Positions 38,123 through 50,039 of a stretch of 64,000 nt of DNA are shown piece by piece. The translations under genes and the position numbers were made by a program. How positions within the stretch are numbered: the stretch's first letter is position 1; every line of letters starts with the position of its first letter. The notes beneath the pieces were generated by a model. The model was not told the DNA's origin. It saw nothing but the letters and a program-made list of their open reading frames with translations, and ran no database searches. Source of the DNA: Stichopus chloronotus (Eukaryota > Echinodermata > Holothuroidea > Aspidochirotida > Stichopodidae); assembly GCA_021234535.1 (NCBI GenBank), contig CM037842.1, positions 7,211,845 to 7,275,844 on the forward strand, in the 5' to 3' direction.

Positions 38123-39484
38123 TTATTGTATTAGTCTATCCTCAAGGTATATCGTGTAATAGATATGTCTCTGCATGTAGTTTTTCTTTTTAAACTTAAA
38201 AATCAATTTACAAAGTCTTAGTTTATAGTTCATTTTCATCCTTTCATTGTCTAGTTCATCTTGGAGGACCTGTTGCCCCTTTGATCTTCTTTTCCGTCCT
38301 CCTTTTGTTCCCCGTGCATTGTATACGTATGAAACCACATACTTTTTTACTTCATCTTGCGTTACTTGTCCAGTCCTCGAATTCTGTCGTACTGCACCTG
38401 AAAGTGAAGTCATAGGAGTCAGTTTAAAATTACACTGGAATTTTTTACTTGCATATGCAAAAGTATACATCATCTCAGAATTATTCTATAAGGAACATTT
38501 GTAATGAATAGCGTATTCGTATGTATGTCATTTCATGCAAAACCAACAAATTCCCTAAAAGATATTGGCTGGTCATCCTCTACAAACCAGGCTGAATTTA
38601 AGGAAGGAATTGTGGCAGGAATCACATTTCTTGAACAATCGACTGAGATCGAGGCAATTATAGTGACCAAATTTTAACAAACTGTTTCTCACTAACTACT
38701 TGTGTATTCCATCGTTTCTTGTTATTAGCACACCGATGTATGATGGAAACGGTTTTCAACCACCTCGGAGATTAGCCAACCCATACTTTCTCTAAAACCA
38801 CTCACTTTCTGCTCCTTTGCTGAATAAAACTATTCTTAACTGCATAAATATCCATTTACGAGCAGTAGATGGTCACGTTTGCTACTAAGGTTTCCCTACA
38901 AATATGAAAGTTTCATTTTGGTCCAAAAGTTTAATTTTGAAGGTTGCTTTAAGGCCCAAAACTCAAATGTTAGGGTAACAGATACTAAACTTGAAGCACA
39001 TATGAAAGTAGGAACGAGGAGATGGAGGGGAAAAGAAATGATCCTGCCATTGAAATTGCGTTCATGCAGGTGTTAATGCGGCTAAATATTAACAATGCTC
39101 AACTATTCTCTAGTAAAGGATAAATTTGTGACGATCAACGGTATCATTAGAGCAGTGCATGACAACCAAATTTCTATCATAATTAATCAAGCGGACATTT
39201 ACACATCGGACTGATATCTTTGTGATAACACGGTTTAGAAAAAATAATTCTACAGATATATTAGTTGAAGTTACTTCTTACAATTACCAAAATGCAAACT
39301 TTGTGTACTCAGGAATTCACTTACGAAGTATAGCTTTATTGAGCTTCAAAGCCGGGAACTCATTCTTGCCTTTAGCTCCAGTCCAGTTATACTGGCACCC
39401 AACTTCCAGTGTCAGGATGTGTGAAAGTATTACTTTCACAGTGGCGGGTACATCTCTACCCCCAAGAACACGGAGTTTCTGCAC
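38123..39484 (-). CDS. DUF4806-like domain protein, 3' exons
   Basis: Two exons join in phase: 39484-39325 (acceptor atattgcacag, donor ATACTTC|GTAAGT, phase 1 out) and 38397-38123 (acceptor tcactttcag, stop at 38125-38123). The first reads a helical block ending with VGCQYNWTGAKGKNEF followed by PALKLNKAIL, the pattern of the DUF4806 family (hydrophobic helix, then YNWxGxxGK and a Phe/Leu-rich end). The second continues AVRQNSRTGQVTQDEVKKYV and then a basic stretch KGGRKRRSKGQQ that may be a nuclear signal. Family identification is from memory of the motif and is moderate. The N-terminal exons are probably further upstream; one candidate lies at 43312-43122. Confidence 0.6.
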
Positions 39485-41609
39485 CTGTGCAATATAGAAC
39501 GAAGTACTGAAGGTAAGTAAACATTTTTACTTTTTTTATCAGAAAAGGACAGCTTTCCAGAAACAATCAGAAACAAATTTACATTAAACATGACCATTGT
39601 GAAGAAGAACACAACATGTTTTCTAGAAATTTTTAACTACATGTAAATTACTGTTGTGTAATATACATTTACTAAACTAAAAGCCTAATTCATATCTTGA
39701 TAAAGCCAGAAAACTGCCCATGAACATGGCTACTGTCTCAATGAAAGTGGCACATGGTTTTAACGTCCTGACATTTTTCACGTTTCAAAAATAGCAGGAA
39801 GGACGATTGTCACAATTATAAGTTAGGGGTTTGTATTGAGATGTGCAACTGCGCAGTTTGAGATATATTCAGAGGAATACAACTGTGAGACAATTAAAGT
39901 GTGCACCTTTTTACAGAGGCAAACCATCTAGAGAAGCTATGGTCACAGGGAGGAAAGTTGTAAGAGGGTTATGGTAACCCCAGAAAACAAAAGTGGGTAT
40001 GCTGTGAATTTTCATGTACAGGTTTCGTTTACAGAACGTTATAGTCTCATTAAACCTACAAAAGACACTTGGCTTTGTTATTGTTTCTTTCATGTCAGTG
40101 AAAAATAAAATCTTACTGAATTGAGGATAATATTGTCTGGGGACTGCAAATCAGGTTGGAAGGCCAGTGAGAGGGAATTAGCTTTAGGGAAATGCAATGA
40201 AAAGCTTTGGTGGATGTATACTGTACATTATGTGTAACAATTAGGTACTGTATGAGTTAAAGTATTTCTCATCCGCTCCTGGTGCAGCCATACATTTCCA
40301 GCAGGTTGTGGTGACTTGGTATGTAACGCTCTTTTGACGTATCACGAATGCAGTCATGGCTGATGCATAATACACTTCTGTTGTACGGGTTAGTTGTCAT
40401 TACCCCCTTGAACATAGTCAGTCAATCCTCTATGCTGCATTCACGAATTAGGGTAAAAAGGCAAATGTACTAGCTGTCTACAGGTAGAGGGACTAATACG
40501 CAACTGCTTAAAGGCTGTAATGCATCACCCCAGACAGTTTCAATTCTCCCAACCACCTACCTCTAGTCCCTCCCTCAGCCTGTCTAACATTCCTCCACAT
40601 GTGGTAATCAAAACAATGGATCCCTGTGTACGCTGTGTAATACGAGCTGCTCTGCATCTTTCGAATTTGCTGTCAATCTAAGAGTACTGTAACTTAGAGC
40701 CAGTTGAGAATTTTCCTTTCAGGGAGGTAAAAATATAGCTTAGGGTGATGCAATACAGCCTTTAAACTATCAAAGTAAATGTAGACTTCCCCCTCCTCCA
40801 CCAATCGATAACAGCTCACTCCTAACTGTAATAACAATATACTATCATGCATTCAGGAGCCAGTAGTTAGCTAAAAATGAAAAAAAAAATGGAGTCAAAA
40901 TTAATCAAACTACAGTGTCCATATCTAGGAAATCTGATTAATACAGCACATTAACATTTTATAAATCCTTTTAACATATTTCATCATTCCGTAAAAGTAC
41001 GTCATCCTTCACTGCAGTCTACAAACCAGCATACCACAAACAACCGGAGAGACTTTCTATGCACACAGGTACCATTGATCCTTTGACTTTTAAGCCAGCT
41101 CTAACATATATCAAGTGTCAAATCGGAACAATTTACTTCTTTGCACTCAAATCTACGGAAATTTCCTCCCGGGAGATCTGAAATTTCAGGCTGTATAGGT
41201 ATATGGGTTTTTAATGTGAAAGTGTGGTTTACTTTCAGAACGTAGATCTGTTCATATATGGTGTTTTTTATATATATATTTTTCTATTTACTGTAGAGAC
41301 GCACACTCATTTTCTCACACATTGAGTACTTATTCATACTGTAGGATGTGGTATCGAAAGCACTCCTAGAAATTCTAAGACATATGGATCACATGGGTTC
41401 ATATTGATCAACCGCATGATGAAAAAAAAAGCTTATTTCTGACTACTAGGTATTAAAGGCGAACCAAAAAAAAAAAGGGATAACAGAAAATACTAGAAAC
41501 TGAACAGAATTATCATATGCTGTGGGTAAATGCAGGGAGGGGAGTGCCATTGAAGGCAAATGCTCTTTACCTCGGCACACACAGGAATGAGAGGATGCAT
41601 GGAAATTCT
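39485..41609. other. No firm feature; possible intron of the DUF4806-like gene
   Basis: Unremarkable AT-rich sequence. No additional splice-bounded frame was convincing on either strand. Confidence 0.35.
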
Positions 41610-42080
41610 CTTAAAGAAATCAAATTAAGAATTAATATTTTAATTAAACAAGATTAATTTGAAATTAATGTTCGATTAAACAAGTTAATGATTTGGAATT
41701 AATATTTGGATAAACAAGTTGATAACTTGACTAAATAAAGTAAAAATTTGATTAAACAAATTAATAATTTGGGTAAAAATATAAATTTGAATAAAACAAT
41801 TTGTTTGATTAAATAAGTTTAAGCTCACTAAATAAATTATAAATTTGATTACAGAAATAGTTAATTTGATTAGTAGTAACAATAATTGAAATTAATATTG
41901 GAGTACAGACGTTAATCATGTGATTAAAGAAATTAGAAATTTAATTGCACAAATTAATAATTTGAGTGAACAAATTCAGAATGGAGATAAAAATTAATTT
42001 GATTAAGGAAAGTTTTAATTTGAATAATTAACAACTTGAAACATTTGATTGAAAACTTAACAATTTCATTAAACATAAAT
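41610..42080. repeat. AT-rich degenerate minisatellite
   Basis: Units like GATTAAACAAGTTAAT and AATTTGATTAAACAAATTAATAA repeat irregularly every 30-50 bp. The array translates to Ile/Phe/Asn-rich chance frames on the minus strand. Confidence 0.65.
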
Positions 42081-43121
42081 ACTTTGTATGGAAAAGTTTT
42101 TACATATCATTTTGCCTCGTTTGTTTATTGTGTGTGTTTTATAACTAGGGAGATTTTCAAGAGATTGAAGTGAAAGCCCGTTGAACTGAACATACGACAG
42201 AAAGTCTTCATGTATGTAACAACCATCGTGATTGGTTCCATGTTTTCCAACCAATCCCAACCCGCGATACGGTCAATACACATTTTGTGTGTAAAAAAGA
42301 ACAAATGCTATCGCCTGTACTGAAGTCAATGGAACTTCCACATTGGTTTTGTGTTGATACCTTCACAGACAACTTCCATGCGCCAGTTTTCTCAAGCGTT
42401 TCGTTAGGCCCGTCTAAAAAGGTAGGAGAGAGCTGATCATCCACGCCCGCATTCTTTATTTGCCGACGCATCTGTTTCGTTTTTATTTTTGAAAATTGCA
42501 TCCTGTGGTGTCATATTTTTAAGGGATATTTGAAAATAATAAGTCAACGTACCAAACATATCAGGTCCTGCAAATTTCTTGAGCAAACGAAATCAACCTT
42601 GATCGTCACGATCGTTTCAAAACTTTCAGATTTTTTATTCCAATATAGTTGTTTCAATAAAATATGGGGCTACAATAGTGACGGAAACAGAAACAGACGG
42701 CCATTTTGAACGAAAAATAAAAACACCCGGCATCCCCTCTTTTTAGAAAGTCCATCGTTTTTATATATTTTTTATAACATTTATACTTTTTTACGATTTT
42801 AAATTGGTGGGTCCAGTTTGAGGTATACTGGTAAGCTTAGACTAGGTCATATTCAGTTTCCCTATTTACAGAAAATCTAGTCGGTCTATATCTTTGTCTA
42901 TCATAGATAGGTTGGCGGTAACATGCAGTAGTTTTGTTGAAGATGTTTGTAGTCCCGGGCTTTTTGTAGTCGCCATTGCGACCTTGTCTACCGTAATTGC
43001 ATTGGGTGATTTTTATCAATTACACAATTCCTAATAATCGCAGGCTGAGACGTACGTGCAGTGTGCGCAACAAATAAATAACTAACATCGTTAGATTTTA
43101 AAGAAGAATTTCAGAGCTTAC
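42081..43121. other. No firm gene; open minus frames without splice support
   Basis: A minus-strand frame at 42501-42208 starting MQFSKIKTKQMRRQIKNAG is protein-like in composition but matches no family I know and lacks convincing splice borders. Confidence 0.3.
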
Positions 43122-43312
43122 CTCGGGCTCCACTTGGTTCAGACTTGTAAGTGATTTCTTGCTTTTCTTGCTGAAATTGTAGTGGTTTAACTTGCAGTAT
43201 TTACTCCAGTCCACATCTGTACGTGAGGCGGACTTAGCTATAATTCGTGGATGATTCTTCTCATTCAAAATTGACACGATGATAACAATGAAGTTGGTAA
43301 AGTTGCCTCACA
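43122..43312 (-). CDS. Candidate 5' exon, possibly of the DUF4806-like gene
   Basis: An open frame reads TNFIVIIVSILNEKNHPR and continues about 40 residues (including DVDWSKYCKLNHYNF and a Lys/Ser-rich run) to a good donor CCCGAG|GTAAGC, phase 0. Phase 0 agrees with the acceptor at 39484. No ATG lies in frame between the preceding stop and TNFI, so either another exon precedes it or the start is lost. The 39485-43121 interval may hold further exons that I could not define. Confidence 0.35.
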
Positions 43313-44029
43313 GTGAGATGTAACGGCAAACCATGCATCGAATAATACGTTATATACTGTGTGAGCAAGTGTATGCACAATGGTACATACAAGTACAGAT
43401 GCTAACACTAGCACTGTACGTACTGCATACGCTGAGTAACTGCTAACCGCGTTTATGAGTCACGATTTCTTTGAAATTGGCGGGCTGTTAGAATTTGCGT
43501 ACTATCATCGACTGATTTCTTTGTTCTTCAGATAAGGGATACATTTGTTCAGTTATGTTGCCATGGCAAGCTCTTGCTGTTACGTTCTTGCAAAAGGCAA
43601 AGATTGGATCCATTTAAACACATACGTAGTATGGGCATGGAGCCTCATATAGGGTAGTCACTCCTGAAGTACATAGACATTATTGTGTAGAGTTTGAAAT
43701 TGGTGGAGGCAGGGTCGGGGCATAAATGGGTGGGTGGCGGGAAAGAGGGAGGTAGGCTACAGCGGTACGGGGAGGCAGGGGAGAGATCAAAGGGAGGGGG
43801 TAACTGTTGGAATTAATATAGGATGAGGGCCCGTTTAGGGGATTTAGGGGATCAGGTGTACAGGAGATGTAAGAACTGAAGGTGATCGATATGATCAATT
43901 TGATAAGGAGTTGTAGGCCTGTGAATGCAGGGCTAAAGGAATATAATAACAACATCTGGGCCTGGCTTTAATTGCCAAGTGATTTTCATTTTTGAATCTG
44001 ATTGAACTATTTTTGAAATATATGAGCTG
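43313..44029. other. No gene seen
   Basis: Includes a purine-rich stretch at about 43690-43800 (GGGAGG-type) that makes a Pro/Leu-rich chance frame on the minus strand. Confidence 0.35.
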
Positions 44030-44845
44030 GGCCACACAATACTTATATGGGTGTGCCCAGGTTATCTTAATACGATACCCATGTTGGAATTAAGCCACAT
44101 TGAACCCATACCTGATGTTTTCCCCATATTGTTGAGACAGTCCACAGAAAACCTATATGGGTTCGCCCAGGTTAGTCTGATATGATACCCATATTGGTTA
44201 ACCCATATTGTACCCACATAGGTACCCCATGTTTACCCCATATAAAGCCCATATGGGCAGGACCTACATAATGCCTATGTGGGTTTGCCCAGGTTATTCT
44301 ATTATGATACCCATATGGGTTAACCCATATTACACCCACATGTGGTATCCCATGTTTACCCCATATAAAGCCCATATGGGCTGGACCACATAATGCCCAT
44401 ATGGGTATGCCCATGTTATTCTAATATGATACCCATATGGGTTAACCCATATTGCACCCACATGGGGCAACCAATGTTTACCCCATATAAAGCCCATATG
44501 GGCTTCGCCACATAATACCCATATGGGTATGCCCAGGTTATTCTAATATGATACCCATATGGGTTAACCCATATTGTACCCACATGAGGGTACCCCATGT
44601 TTACCCCATATAAAACCCACATGGGTGAGCCCATATACTCCCCATATGGGACAGCCCAGTGCAATCCCATATTGTGCCCATATACACTGGCCCAGATGGT
44701 GCCCATGTGGGATCCATATGGGTCAGCCCATGTAATTATTCTTGTAGGGTTTCCCATATTCAGCCCATAAGGGTCCCATATGGGTATATGGGTATTCCCA
44801 GATGGCCCAGGTAAATCCCACATGGGCCCCATATGGGAATGCTAC
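44030..44845. repeat. CCCATATGGG palindrome array, copy 2, 120-bp higher-order unit
   Basis: GTTATTCTAATATGATACCC-type segments recur at 44061, 44171, 44293, 44414 and 44534 (spacing 110, 122, 121, 120), each with the CCCATATGGG palindrome and ACCCCATATAAAGCCCATAT. The right end is GAATGCTAC at 44837-44845, identical to the right terminus of the element at 35888-36584. The matching left terminus was not found. The array abuts a Penelope-like reading frame directly. Confidence 0.8.
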
Positions 44846-45150
44846 CAGGGTAGGCAGATTCCAGTTGACATGCAGGCTTTCCTTAAGTTTGAGCTGCAGG
44901 TTAGTGGGTGTGAAGTCAATTATTTTGAATGAGTTGTGATGGCATTTTGCCTTGCAAGAGGGATATTTGTTTAAGCATTTGTAAACATGTGAGTTTTTAT
45001 CTGATTTAAGATGCTCATTGATTCTTGTAGCCAAATGTCTTTGGGGTTCCCCAGATATAGCTTGAACAATTGAATTGGTAGACAACATGGGATTTGAGGT
45101 TTGTTGGAACAGAATTCTTTGTGACAAACAATTTACTTATTTTGAAGGAG
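44846..45150 (-). pseudogene. Penelope-like element fragment, GIY-YIG end
   Basis: Minus strand reads KSHVVYQFNC, then after a frame change GEPQRHLATRINEHLKSDK, SHVYKCLN, FKIIDFTPTNLQLKLKES and HVNWNLPTL. This is the order seen in the GIY-YIG endonuclease end of Penelope-like retroelements (VYxFxC, GExxRHLxxRIxEHL, HVYKxL, QLKLKEshhIxWxxPxLN). The frame runs straight into the CCCATATGGG array, which seems to have inserted just before the final residues. No reverse transcriptase core is present here. Confidence 0.75.
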
Positions 45151-46906
45151 GTGAATTATAGCTCTAGCAGGGAATCAATACTCAGTGCTTAAAAAGCAAA
45201 GAGAACTAGTTCTGAAACATTAAATTATCTTTCTTGCTTGAAGTAATTGTAATAAGCCTGGGTGGTTAAGCGTGTTGGGTACCCACATTTACAAGTATAT
45301 GAAATGAATTTACAGTCTGAAGTGCAAAAATTTAATAAACGTTTAGCTTCAAATAATGCAACTTATTTACACAAGAAACAAAGGAAGGAAAAAGTTGTCA
45401 AATGAGATTTGAACTGTTGGCTAATATGATTATTTCTTTAGTTAAAGATGTCTTTGTTTTGTAAATGCACACAAGTTTCAAGATATATTTTTCTTATTAA
45501 CTTTTCATGTAGAATATTCACTGGTATTTTCACCTTCTCCGGAATACAGGCGTGTAAAACTGATAAGCCACTTTACGTTGTGCGTATAGTAGCTCCTGTT
45601 ATTGACATGACTTTCATTTTTTTTTCTTTTTTTTTTAAATTTTATTTTCAGTATTTCACTGAGAATCACTTTACATTAAACTGTACAAATGTATCTTAAT
45701 ACATGAATTAAAGTATACATAGTAGTAATGCATTTATTTTAGGTAGATGATGATATCAAAATTACGCTCTATACTGTGCATGTTATCCATATTTGGATGA
45801 ACATTGATCCAGAACTATTGAGATAACTGCAGTGCTCTTTTTCCCTCTATCCCTTCACATCTACGACTAACAAAATCCCTTTCTATGGTCGCTCGTGGGA
45901 TATAAATAATTCAAAAAGGAGTTACAGAGTGAGATTCAACATATATACGAATATGATTATTTCGTATTGATATTTTCTCATACATGTAGTATTGTATAGA
46001 GTGAATCAAAAGTAATGTAATGCATACGGTGATATTAATGCCAAATACAAGGTATACATGGTTTCTACAGTTGTGGTATGACTGCCCCAGCGACGGATGT
46101 GTAAACGTTAACAACACAGTTACAGGAGAGACAGAGACGTCAGAAGAGTAAAAGCCAGAGAAATGTTCGATTCAGTTTTGGTCGACCATAGTTCCATTTA
46201 TTCAATGATTTGACTGGCAATCAAATTTCATGAATTAAATTGAAGGAGTTGATTTAAAGCAGAGAGAGAGAGAGAGAGAGGTGAACAGTTAGGTAACATC
46301 ACGATACCAAAAGGAGAGGAAAAATTACGATGACAGCTTTGGCCTACGTAGTGTACAGGGAAAGACGTTTACAGTTTCACAGCCAGATTAACAGTGCTGG
46401 TAATCACAGCTTTGACGCTTCGTGGGGTAGAATGTCATGAGGTCTACGATGACGTTGACCAGTCAGAATGACACAACTGTATACATCATCTTATGTAAAT
46501 CATTGCTACCCATGAATTGTCCAATCACGTAATATTGCAAGATCCTTCCAAAATACTTACCTTTTTCCTTTTAATGCGTTTGTTTATGCTGACTGACAGG
46601 AGGGAATAAATATAGAAAATAATTAGATAATAACCTAAGGTTTACACCGGTAAGTGACGTTTGTATGATTTCTGAGTACAGTAGAGCGTAACATTCACCA
46701 TATACATATTTAAGTTGAAAGTTGAAATCACAGTTGCTATATGTACTTAGGTAGGTGCGCGTAGCCCTCACTGAGAGACTCATTCTAAAAGAACAGTCTA
46801 ACAAAAAAGTGTCTTGATGACATACAAGTTACAGATCATATACTTCATAAAAGTCCGGGAAAAATTCTTCATAGATATTTCATCAATGAAAACATTAGCG
46901 GTAATG
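45151..46906. other. Mostly empty; (GA)n and one possible minus microexon
   Basis: (GA)n at about 46260-46281. On the minus strand 46590-46559 has acceptor ccctcctgtcag and donor AAAAAG|GTAAGT around a basic VSINKRIKRKK reading, reminiscent of a juxtamembrane exon but unattached. A plus-strand stretch near 45660-45695 (ENHFTLNCTNVS) resembles an Ig B-strand and may be a relic. None of this is secure. Confidence 0.25.
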
Positions 46907-47119
46907 TTATCTGATAAAGAACTTCATACACGACTGGGTTAGAGCGAAGCCAAATATAATGGCAATGGTAATAACAATAAACAGCATAATGAAAAGCAGG
47001 CGGAATGAGAACATATGTAGTATGGATCTTTCGAGTTTAGTTCGGTCTCTTCTGCACGATTCATTTCTTAGAAGCGTTTGTAAGAGGATGAGGGTACAGA
47101 TATAACATTTGAACTTCAT
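46907..47119 (-). CDS. Small hydrophobic ORF, 70 residues, possible membrane protein
   Basis: An intact ATG-to-TAA frame begins MKFKCYICTLILLQTLL, has a charged middle (RRDRTKLER) and one strong membrane span (FRLLFIMLFIVITIAIIFGF). It lies just upstream of the P-loop-less NACHT pseudogene, on the other strand. No homologue is known to me. It could be an isolated membrane exon of a lost receptor, a real microprotein, or chance; no splice sites were assigned. Confidence 0.3.
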   Translation of the reverse strand: MKFKCYICTLILLQTLLRNESCRRDRTKLERSILHMFSFRLLFIMLFIVITIAIIFGFALTQSCMKFFIR

Positions 47120-47585
47120 AGTTGATGGGAAATATCAATTAACATCCCAATAAACATTTCAGCATGGGCAACTTATGAGTGAATTCATATGGAGCCCAAA
47201 TGAGCACCCACGATTTATAAGGTGCCTTTACGGCCAGGCCAGATAATCGTATGAAACAGAAAACTTGGAATAGTCATGGTGTCCATATGGGATCATTGAA
47301 CTTTGAACCCGAGAACTAACCCATGCACATGTGTCAAATAAGTAACCTGTGCTGAATCGTATCCCCTTATCAACCTTGAATGCAAATTCATATGGAGCTC
47401 ATATGTTCTTCGATATGGGGCCAATAAAGGGACCATTGTGGAATACACTAGCTTTGGCACGATGTGCGATTTTATCTACAAGTCATATTAATATTTCAGA
47501 CCTTCGTCGTAAGAAATTTACTTGACAAACTTGTATTATTTCTCTTTAAAATGGGATCTATCAATGCACTACAGTATATGTAATA
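47120..47585. other. No gene; sparse CATATGGAGC-like repeats
   Basis: ATTCATATGGAGC(C/T)CA occurs near 47185 and 47388 with CATATGGG nearby, perhaps a decayed relative of the palindrome arrays. Confidence 0.3.
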
Positions 47586-48380
47586 ATGGAAACGAATGCA
47601 TATAAGAAAAGTAGTTTAAATAAGAAGACGCACCGCAAAAGTCCATTAACATCTACCGAAATTAGCAGTTCTGATGTAGTCAAAACCTCTCAGCACCTTC
47701 AGTCAACTTATTCATTGATAAATGATGCCTATTTTTTTATTTTTTTTTTTTTGTTCTACGATGTGATACATTACAACATCATATCGTTTCATATTCCTCT
47801 CACACAGGACCTCTTATAGGAGGCCATCAAAATGTCGATGTTATAAAAGCTAATTACCGCAGAACTTCACTACCGAATATCAATAAATGTGTCGGAGACT
47901 ACCGTTTCTACAAAACTCTCCTTGATAATAGTTAATACCATTGTACCTACACCGATGATTCTACTCCAAGATGATTTCTTTGAGAATGATCGCGTGCTTC
48001 TGGTCGGTTCAGACATTGAAACTTTATTCCTATTTCAGTTCATTCTTTGCAAATGGATAGCTGTGAACATTCTGTCAAAGAAACTATTGATCAAGGTCAA
48101 TGGAAGTAAAGAGGAGTACATCGTGAATGCTCTTAAAAAAGCATTAAATGTTATTTCGGACCACAAAGTACTTAATACTCTGAAATCTGAGGACAGTATT
48201 TGACTTCTAGATGGACATGACAGCCATGAAACCAACTCTTACGATGAGTCTAACATACTACAATATTAAATAATTTGATGACTAAAATTGGTAAGACTTT
48301 TCCACCCATGAAACTTTAGGTAGCAGTTCGATCATTAATTAAATTTGAGAAACCGTATGTGAAGGTAAAAATACATTCTT
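47586..48380 (+). pseudogene. P-loop-less NACHT pseudogene
   Basis: An acceptor (cctctcacacag) at 47807 opens a phase-1 frame (DVIKANYRRTSLPNIN and onward). It resembles the start of the NACHT-like exon at 25645. After a frame change at about 47900-47940 it reads LLQDDFFENDRVLLVGSDIE, then FQFILCKW, in register with the intact RLLIISDPGYGKTFFFNTILGRW region at 52-60 kb, so the GKT of Walker A is missing. An in-frame TGA at 48201 interrupts before a Walker-B-like LLDGHDS. Beyond more stops, FPPMKL and KFEKPYVKV match the sensor region. 47586-47740 may be the preceding hydrophilic exon (KKSSLNKKTHRKSPLTSTE). Stops and shifts make this a pseudogene. Confidence 0.7.
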
Positions 48381-50039
48381 TTACATGTACTTCATATGGA
48401 CAGGACTGAATGCAGAAAAGTGTGCGAAAATAGTACGTGGAAAATGGTGTTTTCTCACAAACATTAAGCACTAACAGTAGAGGAACACAGTATACGAGTT
48501 CATGGTGTCTCTAGGTTTATAGTTGGCACTACTTTGAGAAGGGCTAGTAACCTTTATGTAGTTTACCTCAAGAAATGTCATAGAAACTGACTCAGTTTTT
48601 TTTTTTTTTTTTTGTCTTTTTCATAAGTCCTTTTTTTTACTGTTGTGTTGTGCCCATAAAGTGTACCTCAGCCTTTACCGACAGTCTTTAACAGTCTTTT
48701 CTCCATGTTGGTTTGCACATGGCTGCTCGTGTTAGACGTTGATAATTGATTATTCTAGATATCTGATGACTTTTACATGTAGAGCGCATTGACATGTATG
48801 TTAGTCTGCCAGAGAAAATATCACCAAATGAATATACATCTCATTTATTCCTTTCTTTTTCTTTAGTTGTAAACACGTTAGTGCAGTTACACTATCAACT
48901 CAAATTGTATCGAGTAAGTCCAATTTGTTAGTAATGGTCCAGGAACTGCAATATATAGTTGAGTGGTACTAAGAATATATATATAGTCAAAAACTATAGT
49001 CTAGACTATAGTCGAAAAACTATAAACTAAACAGACACTTGCAAAACTTACAAAAAGTTTTCTAGTTGACTCTGTTATCAACTAGTTGTCAATTAGGTAG
49101 ATTTTACTTTAGACAATCATAACGATTAATATACAAGAACTCATTTTCTAACATATAGACTGAAACGCAGTTTCTTCCTTCCAATGACCATATGTAACGC
49201 CAGGATATTAAATGTTAACATTAAATTTAACCCATTTAAAGTCATTCTTTTTAAGAATTTATTACGTAACTATATATATATATAACACTTCATAAACATA
49301 TTACTATTGTATAATATTTTCTTATATATGTACCTTTAGGTGTTTCATTTCCAACCATCGATAAACATTGTCGGTAAAGTCTGCAGTAACAAGAAATTGC
49401 AATGGCAAAAAACTGTGGTTTCAGCTTTACACCGGGCTTTAATTAAATTAAAAACAAGTTTGCACACCTAGAGAACAGCCACATGAATTATTTATGTATT
49501 TATATACATCACTATCAGTTATCAGTTATCCGATTACATAATGTGTTAGTGATGACGATTGTCATCACCCATGAATTAACATGTATGGTAAAAACTGCGG
49601 CAATATCACCTACTGAATGACTGGCCATTAATTAAGAATCTTCTGATTGATAACGGGCTTATAGTAACCAGGCAGATACGTAGCAACACCAAAGATTGAA
49701 TGTTGCAATTGCTACATATTGAGAATCCAGCTGTTTTAATATTTAACATATCCACTACGAAAGAAGGCATTTCGTCACCAAATGCCGAAAGGAATATGCA
49801 GGTTATTGAAACAGCAATAATTTCCATCATTTGTTGCAATTACGCAACAATATATACCTGTATGATACGTGTAGCAGTCGCGCTGTATCAATAGTAATAC
49901 ATATTAGTAAAATAATTAAATATATTTTATTCTGTTAGTTAAAATTTTGCAATTGCACTTGACTGTCTCTGTTTTAGTATATGTTTAATATGTATTGCAT
50001 TAACATTTACTAGCATATAAACTCATTTCCTGATGCCAC
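48381..50039. other. No firm gene between two NACHT relics
   Basis: Poly-T near 48597-48614, a perfect 20-bp palindrome at 48993-49012, and AT microsatellite near 49270-49283. Opposed frames at 49606-49894 occupy the same DNA on both strands and show no domain. Confidence 0.35.

Noticed and set aside
43680..43955. Pro/Leu-rich minus frame
   Set aside because: It arises from a purine-rich low-complexity stretch.
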